From Candidimonas nitroreducens (GTDB lineage Bacteria; Pseudomonadota; Gammaproteobacteria; Burkholderiales; Burkholderiaceae_B), in assembly GCF_002209565.1 (NCBI RefSeq), contig NZ_NJIH01000010.1, positions 124,001 through 188,000 of the forward strand: a stretch of 64,000 nucleotides of DNA, read 5' to 3'. Both the position numbers and the translations under genes were made by a program. This document shows positions 1 through 9,175 of the stretch, in pieces (within the stretch, counting starts at the first letter, position 1; every line of letters begins with the position of its first letter). The notes beneath the pieces are model-generated. The model had not been told where the DNA came from. It worked only from the letters and a program-made list of their open reading frames with translations, and ran no database searches.

Positions 1-261
<261 letters not shown>

Positions 262-418
262 TCAATATTCAACGGTAATTCTGTGAAAAGCCTGCACGGA
301 ATCAACGCCGCCGCATCCGCACATCAACATTCAAACCGCCGATATTTTAATTTACGCGGCCCGCATGCGAAGCGAGCACGGCGCCAGGCGCCGGCCACAC
401 CCCGCAAGCGGCCCGGGG

Positions 419-910
419 CTACAGCTTCAGCACGCGTTCGCCGCGGCCTATGCCCGACACGCCCGTACGCACGGTTTCCAGGATCGCGCTGTGATCCAGC
501 GCCCCCAGGAAGGCTTCGATCTTTTCCTGTACGCCAGTCAGCTCGATCGTGTAGACCTTGTCCGTCACGTCGATGATGCGGCCGCGGAAAATATCGGCCA
601 TGCGCTTCATTTCTTCGCGCTCCTTGCCCACGGCACGCACCTTCACGAGCATCAGCTCGCGCTCGATGTGCGCGCCTTCGGACAAGTCCACCACCTTGAC
701 CACGTCCACCAGGCGGTTCAAGTGCTTGGTGATCTGCTCGACGATCTCGTCCGAGCCTTCGGTGACGATGGTCATGCGCGACAGCGTCGAGTCTTCGGTG
801 GGCGCCACCGTAAGGGTCTCGATGTTGTAGCCGCGCGCCGAGAACAGGCCTACCACGCGCGACAGCGCACCCGGTTCGTTTTCCAGCAGGATAGAAATCA
901 CATGCTTCAT
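419..910 (-). CDS. ilvH: Acetolactate synthase small (regulatory) subunit
   Basis: 163 residues, the normal length for IlvH. The N-terminus MKHVISILLENEPGALSRV is a typical ACT domain that binds the feedback inhibitor valine, and a second regulatory domain fills residues about 80-160. The protein binds and activates the catalytic subunit encoded immediately upstream. The spacer from that gene is 19 bp and carries a good ribosome site (AGGAGAGG), so the two are cotranscribed. It ends with the family-typical GRGERVLKL tail. No anomalies were seen. Confidence 0.96.
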   Translation of the reverse strand: MKHVISILLENEPGALSRVVGLFSARGYNIETLTVAPTEDSTLSRMTIVTEGSDEIVEQITKHLNRLVDVVKVVDLSEGAHIERELMLVKVRAVGKEREEMKRMADIFRGRIIDVTDKVYTIELTGVQEKIEAFLGALDHSAILETVRTGVSGIGRGERVLKL

Positions 911-929
911 TATTTCCTCTCCTTGCAGG

Positions 930-2663
930 TCAAAGGTCTTCGGAACCGAGCAACATCTCGGTCAGGCCGCGGCCGGCCTTCACCATCGGCCAGACGTTTT
1001 CGGTCTGGTCGGTGATGAAGTCGAGGAATACCAGGCGGTTGCGATGCTTGCCGAACGCCTCGCGGATCGCCGGCTCGACGTCGGCCGGCTTGTCGATGCG
1101 CATGCCGACGTGACCATAGCTTTCGACCAGCTTGACGAAGTCGGGCAGCGCGTCCACGTAGGACTCGGAATAGCGCGAGCCGTAGTCGATCTGCTGCCAT
1201 TGCCGCACCATGCCCAGGTAGCGGTTGTTCAGGCACAGGATCTTAGGCGTCAGCTTGTACTGGTTGCAGGTGGACAGTTCCTGGATGTTCATCTGGATCG
1301 AGCCCTCGCCGGTGATGACGGCGACCTCGCTGCCCGGATTGGCCATCTGCACGCCCATGGCGTAGGGCAGGCCCACCCCCATGGTGCCCAGGCCGCCGGA
1401 ATTGATCCAGCGCCGCGGTTCGTCGAAGCGGTAGTATTGCGCCGCCCACATCTGGTGCTGGCCCACGTCGGAAGCGACGAAGGCCTTGCCCCCGGTCACG
1501 TCCCACAGCGTCTCGACCACGGACTGCGGCTTGATGACCTCGTCGGACGTTTCGTACTTCAGGCACTGGCGGGCGCGCCAGCCGTCGATCTGCCCCCACC
1601 ACTTGGCCAGCGCCGCCTTGCCGGCGGCCGACGGGCCCTGGCCCTGTTCGGCGGCCTGGCGGTAGAAGCCGTTGAGCTCTTGCAGCACGTCCTTGACGTT
1701 GCCCACGATGGGCACGTCCACCCGCACGCGCTTGGAAATCGACGACGGATCGATGTCGATATGTATGATCTTGCGCGGATTCTGCGCGAAATGCTTGGGG
1801 TTGCCGATGACGCGGTCGTCGAAGCGCGTGCCCACTGCCAGCAGCACGTCGCAGTTCTGCATGGCCATGTTGGCCTCGTAGGTGCCGTGCATGCCGGGCA
1901 TGCCCACGAAACGGCGGTCGCTGGCCGGGAACGCCCCCAGCCCCATCAGTGTGGTGGTGCAGGGCGCGCCCAGCATCTCGACCAGCTCACGCAGTTCCGG
2001 CGCGGCATCCGACAGCACTACGCCACCGCCTGAGTACACCATCGGCCGCTCGGCGCCGAGCAGCATCTGCACGGCCTTCTTGATCTGCCCCTGGTGGCCC
2101 TTGACCACCGGCGCATACGAGCGCATGTGCACCTCGCCCTTCTTGGGCGTGAACTTGCACTGTGCGACCGAGACGTCTTTGGGGATATCGACCAGCACCG
2201 GGCCGGGCCGGCCGGTGCGCGCGATGTAGAAGGCGCGGCGCATGGTTTCCGCCAGATCCTTGACGTCGCGCACCAGGAAATTATGCTTGACGCAGGGCCG
2301 CGTGATGCCCACCGTGTCGCATTCCTGAAAGGCATCTTCGCCGATGGCGTGCGTGGGCACCTGGCCGCTGATGATCACCATCGGGATCGAATCCATGTAC
2401 GCCGTGGCGATGCCGGTGACGGCATTGGTGACGCCGGGGCCGCTGGTGACCAGGGCCACGCCCACCTTGTTCGACGAGCGCGAATACGCGTCGGCCGCAT
2501 GCACGGCAGCCTGCTCGTGGCGCACCAGAATGTGCCTGAATTTGTCTTGCTTGTAGATTGCGTCGTAGATGTACAGCACGGCGCCGCCAGGATAGCCGAA
2601 AACGTGTTCCACGCCTTCTTCGGCCAGGCAGCGCACGACGATGTCGGCGCCATTGAGTTCCAT
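930..2663 (-). CDS. ilvB: Acetolactate synthase large (catalytic) subunit
   Basis: 577 residues, the normal size for the biosynthetic thiamine-diphosphate enzyme, often named ilvI in relatives. It condenses two pyruvates to acetolactate, or pyruvate with 2-oxobutyrate. The N-terminal pyrimidine-binding domain contains the activating glutamate in the GYPGGAVLYIYDAIY stretch. The C-terminal domain carries the ThDP/Mg motif as GEGS...N, where GDGS is more usual. The partner regulatory subunit follows directly. The start is the ATG at 2661-2663 behind AAAGGA. It is the first gene of the ilv operon and has a long leader on its upstream side. Confidence 0.96.
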   Translation of the reverse strand: MELNGADIVVRCLAEEGVEHVFGYPGGAVLYIYDAIYKQDKFRHILVRHEQAAVHAADAYSRSSNKVGVALVTSGPGVTNAVTGIATAYMDSIPMVIISGQVPTHAIGEDAFQECDTVGITRPCVKHNFLVRDVKDLAETMRRAFYIARTGRPGPVLVDIPKDVSVAQCKFTPKKGEVHMRSYAPVVKGHQGQIKKAVQMLLGAERPMVYSGGGVVLSDAAPELRELVEMLGAPCTTTLMGLGAFPASDRRFVGMPGMHGTYEANMAMQNCDVLLAVGTRFDDRVIGNPKHFAQNPRKIIHIDIDPSSISKRVRVDVPIVGNVKDVLQELNGFYRQAAEQGQGPSAAGKAALAKWWGQIDGWRARQCLKYETSDEVIKPQSVVETLWDVTGGKAFVASDVGQHQMWAAQYYRFDEPRRWINSGGLGTMGVGLPYAMGVQMANPGSEVAVITGEGSIQMNIQELSTCNQYKLTPKILCLNNRYLGMVRQWQQIDYGSRYSESYVDALPDFVKLVESYGHVGMRIDKPADVEPAIREAFGKHRNRLVFLDFITDQTENVWPMVKAGRGLTEMLLGSEDL

Positions 2664-3273
2664 GTTGTATTCCTTTCATGACCGGCGCTGCCGCCCCGAT
2701 CGGCCATTGAAGGCCAGAGACGGGCCGGTCGCGGCAACATGATCCGGCGCTTTGTGGCTCACGGAGCCACGCCACCCGGACACCTTGCCGCCCCGACACG
2801 CACTCGTCGAAACGCAGCACGCGCGTTCAAATGAACGCGGGGAGGTAGAAATGGACGCCTTGGCAACACACGCTTTTGGCGCGGCCACGGGCAAATTGAT
2901 TATCAGCACTCTGTGCAGCGCCGCGTCATGAACGCGGGCATGCACCAGACACTAAAGGCGCAAAAAACCGGGCGGATGGCCCGGAATAGGAAGCCTGGGC
3001 GAGACCACCCTGGATAAACGGGCGATCCGATTGTGGCTACTTTACCGCGTTGCACAAACGGAAGCAAATCGCAACCGGCCGCCGCAGGCCTGTGGGCCCC
3101 GCTACAGGCCCCACCGCGGCCAGCCATGCCGCCCACGGTCTTGCCGCCAACAGCGCGGCATGCTCCAGCGCGGTATGCAAGTGCGCCGCCCCCGCCGGCC
3201 TCGATTTTTCCAGGGCGCACGCCTCTGCCCCTGGCCGTCCTCCTCTATACTTGGCGTGTCCCAAGCTTCCCCC
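2664..3273. other. Divergent intergenic region between ilvB and the FUSC gene
   Basis: About 610 bp without a convincing gene. It holds a minus-strand intrinsic-terminator-like hairpin at 2962-2984. A short minus-strand frame starting near 2945 contains a Val-Leu-Ile-Ile-Asn-Leu-Pro-Val run, which resembles a branched-chain leader peptide. There are palindromes at 2822-2839 (CGCGTTCAAATGAACGCG) and 2754-2770 (GTGGCTC/GAGCCAC). This is where an ilv leader or attenuator would be expected, but the order terminator first, peptide second does not fit classical attenuation. The divergent promoters could not be placed with confidence. Confidence 0.5.
2962..2984 (-). terminator. Rho-independent terminator-like hairpin in the ilvB leader
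   Basis: Read on the minus strand, CCGGGC-catcc-GCCCGG is followed directly by six T. It lies about 300 bp upstream of the ilvB start. It may be an attenuator of the ilvBHC operon or the end of a short leader or small RNA. Confidence 0.5.
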
Positions 3274-5622
3274 ATGCCCATGGCACCTCGCGTCACGCAA
3301 CTGCAACGCTTTTTTTACAGCCACTATTTCTTCGGCGGCCTGCGGCAATCGTTGGGGGTGCTACTGCCGGCCCTGGTTCTGATCGGTGTGTTCCACCTGT
3401 ACGCCGTAGGCGTGATCATGGCTATCGGCGCGGCCTGCGTAGCCATCATCGACCAGCCGGGCGGGCCGCGCCGCAACCGCCGCAACGAAATGCTGGGCGG
3501 CCTGCTGCTGGTGCCGCTGACCGCCGCCGTCACCGGCCTGGCCTCGCCGCACCCGGTGCTGCTGTGGTTCGTCATCCCGGCCATGTGCTTCGGTTTTTCC
3601 ATGCTGACGGTGTTCGGCAAGCGCGGCGGCCTAATCGGCTTTTCGTGCCTGCTGATGATGACGCTGACCATGCGTACGCCGCTGGACTATTCCCAGGTGC
3701 TGCAGCACACCCTGTATTCGTTCCTGGGCGGCGTGTTCTATTTTGTTTTCAGCTACATGGTGAGCCTGCTGCTGTGGTACCGCGAGGAACAGCAAGGCCT
3801 GTCCGTGGCGCTGTTCGCCACCGCCGACTATATGGCCGCGCGCTCGCAGTTCTATGACATCAACATCGACCTGGACGTCTGCTACCGGCGCCTGATCCAC
3901 TTCCAGTCGACCATGACCGACAAGCACCAGATCGCCCGCGACCTGGTGCTGCGCGAACTGCCGCGCGGCGGCGACGGGCGCGGCGAGCGCCACCGGGTGG
4001 TGCTGCTGAACATTTTCATCGACATGATCAATCTGCTCGACAGCCTGGTAGCCACCCACACCGACTACGCCACGCTGCGGCGCAGGCTGCCCGACAGCGA
4101 CGTGCTGATCTTCGCCCGCGACGCCCTGTACAAACTGTCGGCCAACCTGGCCACGCTGGCCTTGAACATCGCGCGCAATAAAAGCGGCCGCACCCGCAGC
4201 AGCGTGCGCGCCGAGCTGCGCGCCATCGAATACGAGCTGGAGCAGTACCGCAACCACGGGCTGGCGCAGGACGAACCCGAGGTCTATGCCCTGCTGGTGC
4301 AGATCCTGCGCCGCCTGCGCAACGCCACGCGCATCATAGAGCGCATGGCCGCGCGTACCCGCGGTGAAATCAGCGGCGAAGAACATACGCGCCGCCCGGA
4401 CAAATCGCTGACCCGCTTTCTGTCGCGCCAGGAACTGCGCTTCGGCATGATCACCAGCAATCTGCGCCTGAGTTCTTCGCACTTCCGCTACGCCCTGCGG
4501 GTGACGATCGCCACGCTGGCGGCCCTGACCGCCACCACCGCGCTGTCGCTGATCCTGCAGATGGAAAACATCAAGATCGACCTGACGGCGCACAGCTACT
4601 GGATCGTGCTCACCATCATCATCGTGATGAAGCCGGGCTTCGCCCTGACCCGCCAGCGCAACGGCTGGCGCCTGACCGGCACGCTGATCGGCTGCGCGCT
4701 GGGCATGCTGCTGTTCGTGAGCACGCAAAACCCCGAAATCTACCTGGCCGTGATGCTGCTGACCAGCATCCTGGGCTACGGGCTGGTGCAGGTCAACTAC
4801 ACCCTGGCCGCCATCTTCAACACGCTGTTCGTGCTGATCGTGTTCCATTTTCTGACGCCAGGCACGAATTTCGTGGTCGGCGAACGCCTCGCCGACACCC
4901 TGCTGGGCTGTGCCCTGGCCCTGCCTTGCAGCTACATCCTGCCCTGGTGGGAGCGTAACACCGTGCGGCCGCTGGCAATGGCGGCCAAACGAGCCAACGA
5001 GGAATACCTGAAAACGGGCTTGCAATACGCGGCGCTGCAGCGCCAGGCGCTGCTCGCCGCCGATGCGCAGGCCAGCGAGGCGGCGGCACCGGCCGAAGGC
5101 GGCAACGCAGGCGCAACGGCAGCCACGGCCGCGGCAGCAACGGCACCGGCTGCGGGCTCCAACACCGCCGATGGAACCGGCGCCAGGCCTGGCTCCGGCG
5201 CCGCCACCGAATCCGGCGCAACGCTCGATTCGCAATTGCAGGACGCCGAACTGGCCTGGCAGCTGGCGCGCAATAACGTGCACATCGCCTTCGCCAATTT
5301 CGCGGCGGCCTTCTACCGCATGATGGACGAGCCCGCCAGCCAGCAAAAGAACGTGCCGGAACTGAACAATATGCTGATCCAGAACCACGTACTGGCCTCG
5401 CAGATCAGCGCCGCCATTCCCATACTCGGCAGCCTGCGCGGGGTGCCCGAGGGCATACAGAAGTCACTGGACGCGATCCAGGGCCTGCTGTCCGGCCGCG
5501 ACGCCGAGGCGCCGGCCTCGCTGGAAACCGAAGGAGAGCTGGCCACCCTCGCCTACCCGCTGCGCCAGATGGTCAAGGCCGCACAGCTGATCCATCGAGA
5601 AACATTGGCCGTGCAGACCTGA
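3274..5622 (+). CDS. FUSC family inner-membrane protein (YccS/YhfK type)
   Basis: 782 residues from the ATG at 3274 (3280 is equally possible). The frame is open further upstream, but that part is low-complexity and not protein-like. The layout is typical of FUSC/aromatic-acid-exporter-like proteins: an N-terminal group of hydrophobic segments (residues about 20-165), a charged cytoplasmic region (about 170-400), a second membrane group (about 410-560), and a cytoplasmic tail. The tail contains an Ala/Gly/Thr-rich insertion near residues 600-650 that looks like a flexible linker. FUSC proteins are associated with efflux of small acids, and the substrate here cannot be read. It converges with yaaA. 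Confidence 0.85.
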   Translation: MPMAPRVTQLQRFFYSHYFFGGLRQSLGVLLPALVLIGVFHLYAVGVIMAIGAACVAIIDQPGGPRRNRRNEMLGGLLLVPLTAAVTGLASPHPVLLWFVIPAMCFGFSMLTVFGKRGGLIGFSCLLMMTLTMRTPLDYSQVLQHTLYSFLGGVFYFVFSYMVSLLLWYREEQQGLSVALFATADYMAARSQFYDINIDLDVCYRRLIHFQSTMTDKHQIARDLVLRELPRGGDGRGERHRVVLLNIFIDMINLLDSLVATHTDYATLRRRLPDSDVLIFARDALYKLSANLATLALNIARNKSGRTRSSVRAELRAIEYELEQYRNHGLAQDEPEVYALLVQILRRLRNATRIIERMAARTRGEISGEEHTRRPDKSLTRFLSRQELRFGMITSNLRLSSSHFRYALRVTIATLAALTATTALSLILQMENIKIDLTAHSYWIVLTIIIVMKPGFALTRQRNGWRLTGTLIGCALGMLLFVSTQNPEIYLAVMLLTSILGYGLVQVNYTLAAIFNTLFVLIVFHFLTPGTNFVVGERLADTLLGCALALPCSYILPWWERNTVRPLAMAAKRANEEYLKTGLQYAALQRQALLAADAQASEAAAPAEGGNAGATAATAAAATAPAAGSNTADGTGARPGSGAATESGATLDSQLQDAELAWQLARNNVHIAFANFAAAFYRMMDEPASQQKNVPELNNMLIQNHVLASQISAAIPILGSLRGVPEGIQKSLDAIQGLLSGRDAEAPASLETEGELATLAYPLRQMVKAAQLIHRETLAVQT

Positions 5623-5719
5623 GCGCGTCGCAGAGGCGTGCAGCGGCCAACGAAGCTCACAGCGCCGCGCGGGTGGCGCGGGCGCCGAATTCAAACATGC
5701 GAATCAAGCAAACGGGACA

Positions 5720-6493
5720 CTACGCCTCGGGCCGCCGGAACACCAGGCGGTCGGGCGTGGATTCCTTGGCCGCATAGGCGTAGCCACCGACATTGAAGCG
5801 CCGCAAGGCGCCGGGCTCGTCGATGCGCTTGTCGATGATGTAGCGCGCCATCAGCCCGCGAGCGCGCTTGGCATAGAAGCTGATGACCTTCCAGGCGCCA
5901 TTCTTCTGATCCTGGAACACGCATTGCACCACGCGCGCCTTGAGCGTCTTCAGGTCGACCGACTTGAAATACTCTTCCGAAGCCAGGTTCAGCAGAACGG
6001 GATCGCTTTGCTTGGCCAGGCGCTTGTTCAGGTACTGGGCGATCGAGCTGCCCCAATAATCGTACAGATTCTGGCCATGCGCCGTGGCCAGGCGCGTGCC
6101 CATTTCCAGGCGATAGGGCTGCATCAGGTCGAGCGGGCGCAGCACGCCGTACAGGCCGCTGAGTATCGCCACGTGCTCCTGCGCCCATTCCAGTTGTTCG
6201 TCCGACAGCGTCGAGGCCTGCAGGCCTTCGTACACGTCGCCGTTGAAGGCCAGCACCGCCTGGCGCGAATTGGCGCGCGTGAAGCGCGGTTCCCACGCGC
6301 CATAGCGCTCTGCATTCAGGCGCGCCAGCGCATCGCTCAGGCTCATCAGCTCGGCTACCTGCGTTGCGGACTTTTTCTTCAGGACATCGATCAGCCCCGA
6401 CGCCTGCTCGACGAATAAGGGCTTGGTGTGCAGCGTGGTGCGCACCGTCGAGTCATAATCCAGCTTCTTGGCCGGAGACAATACCAACAGCAT
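5720..6493 (-). CDS. yaaA: Peroxide stress protein YaaA (UPF0246)
   Basis: 257 residues starting MLLVLSPAKKLDYD, the hallmark N-terminus of the YaaA/DUF328 family. The FNGDVYEGL and LSGLYGVLRPLDLMQPYRLEM stretches are also conserved in the family (the latter is split here only by description). YaaA limits intracellular free iron during hydrogen peroxide stress and has a DNA-binding fold. It is a stand-alone minus-strand gene facing the FUSC gene. The length is normal and no OxyR site was recognised upstream. Confidence 0.92.
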   Translation of the reverse strand: MLLVLSPAKKLDYDSTVRTTLHTKPLFVEQASGLIDVLKKKSATQVAELMSLSDALARLNAERYGAWEPRFTRANSRQAVLAFNGDVYEGLQASTLSDEQLEWAQEHVAILSGLYGVLRPLDLMQPYRLEMGTRLATAHGQNLYDYWGSSIAQYLNKRLAKQSDPVLLNLASEEYFKSVDLKTLKARVVQCVFQDQKNGAWKVISFYAKRARGLMARYIIDKRIDEPGALRRFNVGGYAYAAKESTPDRLVFRRPEA

Positions 6494-6534
6494 GATGTCG
6501 AGTTCCTTGTGTATCCAGCGGAATGTAAATGAAA

Positions 6535-6558
6535 GGCTCCGGCCTTCCGGCCGGAGCC
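6535..6558 (-). terminator. Strong hairpin, candidate terminator
   Basis: Perfect 10-bp stem GGCTCCGGCC-ttcc-GGCCGGAGCC. On the minus strand it is followed by TTTCATTT. It lies between bdhA (ending at 6736) and yaaA (starting at 6493), so it probably ends the bdhA transcript, although the T-run is interrupted. Confidence 0.5.
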
Positions 6559-6735
6559 GTGCGCTAAAGAGGCCCGGGCGCCCGAGGCACAGGACGGGCT
6601 ATGGCAAGCTCAATACCCCTGACTCTACAACAAGCGGGACGCGCCCGGCCGCGCCGCCCATCGCCCAGGTAGAAAACCCGGCGGCACGCCCAGGCGGGCG
6701 GCCCGGCAAAGGGCGGCGTAAGCGCATCCGGCTTT

Positions 6736-7518
6736 TTATCGCGCCGTCCAGCCGCCGTCCAGCGACATAGTGGTACCCGTCATTTGTGCGGCCGCGTCCG
6801 AAGCCAGGAACACCGCGGCCCCGCCCAACTGCTCGGGAGTGACGAACTGCAGCGACGGCTGCTTCTCGAACAGCATTTCCTTGGCGGCCGCCTCGACGTC
6901 TATGCCCTTTTCCTTGGCCATCGCCTGGATCTGCTTTTCTACCAGGGGCGTGCGCACCCAGCCCGGGCAAATGGCATTGCAGGTGACGCCATTGCCGGCA
7001 TTTTCCAGCGCCGTGACCTTGGTCAGGCCCACCACACCGTGCTTGGCCGCTACATACGCGCACTTGAAGGACGAAGCCACCAGGCCATGCGCCGAAGCGA
7101 TATTGATGATGCGCCCCCAACCCTGCTTCTTCATGTGCGGCAAGGCCGCCGCCGTGCCATGAAACACCGCCGAAAGATTCAATGCAATGATCGCGTCCCA
7201 GCGCTCGACCGGGAAATCCTCGATCAGGTCGGTATGCTGAATGCCGGCGTTATTGACCAGGATGTCGATGCCGCCCAGCTCCTTGACCGCGTCTTCGACG
7301 AAAGCGCGCGTCTCGGGGCCTTTGGACAGATCCGCGCCCACGTAATAGGCACGCACCTTGAAATCGTGTTCCAGCCCGGCGCGCTCTTTTTCGATGGCCG
7401 CCGCATCGCCAAAACCGTTGATCACCACATTCGCCCCTTCGGCGGCCAGCGCCCGGGCGATGGCCAGGCCAATACCACTGGTGGAACCGGTGACGACAGC
7501 GTTTTTACCTTTCAGCAT
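6736..7518 (-). CDS. bdhA: 3-hydroxybutyrate dehydrogenase (short-chain dehydrogenase)
   Basis: 260 residues from the ATG at 7518, preceded by AAAGGA-like purines. The longer open frame upstream overlaps tRNA-flanking sequence and was not used. It is a classical SDR with a TGSTSGIG nucleotide loop near residue 10, NNAG near residue 90, a catalytic Ser, and YVAAK near residues 155-159. The terminal MSLDGGWTAR matches D-3-hydroxybutyrate dehydrogenases. It interconverts 3-hydroxybutyrate and acetoacetate with NAD, in PHB or ketone-body metabolism. It is a single gene with a hairpin downstream. A related SDR specificity cannot be fully excluded. Confidence 0.88.
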   Translation of the reverse strand: MLKGKNAVVTGSTSGIGLAIARALAAEGANVVINGFGDAAAIEKERAGLEHDFKVRAYYVGADLSKGPETRAFVEDAVKELGGIDILVNNAGIQHTDLIEDFPVERWDAIIALNLSAVFHGTAAALPHMKKQGWGRIINIASAHGLVASSFKCAYVAAKHGVVGLTKVTALENAGNGVTCNAICPGWVRTPLVEKQIQAMAKEKGIDVEAAAKEMLFEKQPSLQFVTPEQLGGAAVFLASDAAAQMTGTTMSLDGGWTAR

Positions 7519-7689
7519 GATCCGTTCCTTTTCTTGAACCTTGGATAGATTTTCCACGGGCCTTGGGTGCGCCCCACAACCTATGGAAGATCGCTGAACT
7601 ATTGTAGCCGGGCGCGGCGGCGCGATTGCCGGCGGGCAAGCCCATATTCCGGCCGGCTGCCGCATTGCTGCCGGCTACCGCAGCGCGGC

Positions 7690-7728
7690 ACAATAAAAAC
7701 GGCGGCCCGCCTAGTGTGCGGGCCGCCG
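7690..7728 (-). terminator. Terminator of tRNA-Ser(CGA)
   Basis: An 11-bp perfect stem, CGGCGGCCCGC-n7-GCGGGCCGCCG, occupies 7700-7728 and is followed on the minus strand by TTTTTATT. It starts about 25 bp beyond the tRNA 3' end. Confidence 0.85.
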
Positions 7729-7752
7729 AGCGGTACGATGCTGTGGAAACCA

Positions 7753-7843
7753 TGGCGGACAGGGTGAGATTCGAACTCACGATACGGGAGAACCGTATAC
7801 CGGATTTCGAGTCCGGCGCATTCGACCACTCTGCCACCTGTCC
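7753..7843 (-). tRNA. tRNA-Ser, anticodon CGA
   Basis: 91 nt including an encoded CCA. The acceptor stem GGACAGG pairs with CCTGTCC, followed by discriminator G. The anticodon stem CCGGA/TCCGG encloses loop CTCGAAA with anticodon CGA (complement of 7807-7809). The long variable arm (TACGGTTCTCCCGTA type) is characteristic of serine tRNAs, and a GTTCGAATC T-loop is present. It reads UCG codons. Confidence 0.97.
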
Positions 7844-8209
7844 TGATGTTCGTGGGCCATCTTGCAGCGCGCCGCGAGCGTACTTCAAAGAACCACGCGG
7901 GTGCGGCCAAGACGACGGGCCGATAAAACGAGTCCGCTATTCTAGCAAGGAAAAGAAAATCCTGCTTCGAACGCCTTTCCCGTGGCCATCGCACCCTTAA
8001 GCCGGCACCGTAAATGTGCTTATTTACCTCAAATTCTCGGCTAAAGCACCCCTCAACGACACAAAAACAACATCTTTATTAAACGTTTTCATCGACTCAT
8101 TTTTCGGATATAAATTGATTCCAATCTGAGCAAACCTGAGTAGAATATCCCCAGCTGCAGCCATATTAGGCCACCGCCATAAGGCACCGGACAGGGGATG
8201 GAGTGCGAC

Positions 8210-8428
8210 ATGGGCAATCTGAAAATTCAGAACCAACTGCATCGAATCAATGGTGCCTACCAGCAGTGCATGGACGAAATGCAGACCCACGGCATGGACA
8301 CGAATGCCTTCGTCATGCTGCAAGTCGAACGCTTCGCGCTGATGAGCCTGTTACTGGAAGAAATCGGCAGCCTGCGCGCCGAGGTTCACGCGCTAAGCCA
8401 GCAAGACGCCGCCTGGCACGAAGCCTGA
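8210..8428 (+). CDS. Small helical protein of unknown function, paralogue of the next gene
   Basis: 72 residues from ATG 8210, chosen because GGAG sits 6 bp upstream; the in-frame ATG at 8198 has a purine run directly abutting it. I do not recognise a family. The protein is rich in Gln, Leu and Glu and predicted all-helical. It shares with the protein at 8713 the core HGMDTNAFVMLQVERFAL and a Leu-Arg-Ala-Glu-Val coiled-coil-like C-terminus. It contains one Cys and no signal peptide. A TAGAAT box at 8141-8146 is a possible -10. It lies alone between tRNA-Ser and an IS remnant in locally A+T-richer DNA, which suggests accessory DNA. Confidence 0.7.
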   Translation: MGNLKIQNQLHRINGAYQQCMDEMQTHGMDTNAFVMLQVERFALMSLLLEEIGSLRAEVHALSQQDAAWHEA

Positions 8429-8612
8429 GGCGCCCCAAATAGTTAACTGCACGGCCATTCGGCACGCCGGCATGGCGCGTCCTTGCGGCATCGTTGCCCA
8501 TGGCCGGCTCTTCTCGCAAATCACTGCATGCTTTCCGCGCCGATCAAAGCCCTTTCTCTCAGTTCGATTATTGCCTAAAAGTTCAATTTAATCGGTAGAA
8601 TTCAAATATTTC

Positions 8613-8646
8613 TTGACAAATAAGGCACTAATATCCAATTTAGTGC
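8613..8646 (+). promoter_or_regulatory. -35-like box with an overlapping inverted repeat
   Basis: A perfect TTGACA at 8613-8618 is followed by an inverted repeat, GCACTAA (8625-8631), 8-bp spacer, TTAGTGC (8640-8646). The repeat covers the zone where the -10 would lie, about 70 bp before the small gene at 8713. The -10 hexamer itself is poor. This is the layout of a repressor-operated promoter. Confidence 0.45.
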
Positions 8647-8712
8647 TACGTTACCGATTACAACACAATACCCTACTGGCTATAGCGGCGCTCAGAGAGA
8701 ACGGAACCTCCA

Positions 8713-8928
8713 ATGAACGATCTGGAAATTGAGCTACAGCGGCAATTTCAACGCATCGGCAAGGCACAAGAAGACTGGCTGATAGAACTGCGCCGGCACG
8801 GCATCGACACCAATGCCGCCGTGCTGCTGCACGTGGAACGATTTGCGCTGGTCAGCGGCCTGATCAAAGAGGTCGAGGCGCTGCGCGCCGAGGTCAAAAG
8901 ACTGCAAGAGCACCTGCAGGGCTCTTAG
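8713..8928 (+). CDS. Small helical protein of unknown function, paralogue of the previous gene
   Basis: 71 residues. By eye it aligns over nearly its full length with the 72-residue protein at 8210, with shared HG-[MI]-DTNA, VERFAL and LRAEV blocks and heptad-spaced leucines at the C-terminus. It looks like a helical hairpin or short coiled-coil protein, possibly a dimeric regulator or adaptor, but no known domain is recognised. The upstream AGAGAACGGAA is a weak ribosome site. It has its own candidate promoter and operator at 8613-8646, so the duplicates may be regulated separately. Confidence 0.7.
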   Translation: MNDLEIELQRQFQRIGKAQEDWLIELRRHGIDTNAAVLLHVERFALVSGLIKEVEALRAEVKRLQEHLQGS

Positions 8929-9175
8929 CGGCGTCGCGGCCCCTGCCGCAGCCACAGCGCCCAAGGCTGCCGCACGCAGCCGTTGCGGCGCGCCGCGCTC
9001 TGCCCGCCTGCGGCGACCCAAAGTCCGCCATGCCGCCGCCCGGAAAAGCTACACCGCTACGCAACGTACCCCAGCTGATGCGAGATCTGTGCGGCCACAT
9101 GCGCACTGGCCGCGCTACGCAAACAGCGGGATGGCATCGCTGACGAAGTCGAGCAACGGATGCTCGCCCACCCTC

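Noticed and set aside
3631-5388. 585-codon minus frame opposite the FUSC gene
   Set aside because: Composition (Gln/His/Arg/Gly repeats) is that of an antisense shadow; the plus-strand product has membrane segments.
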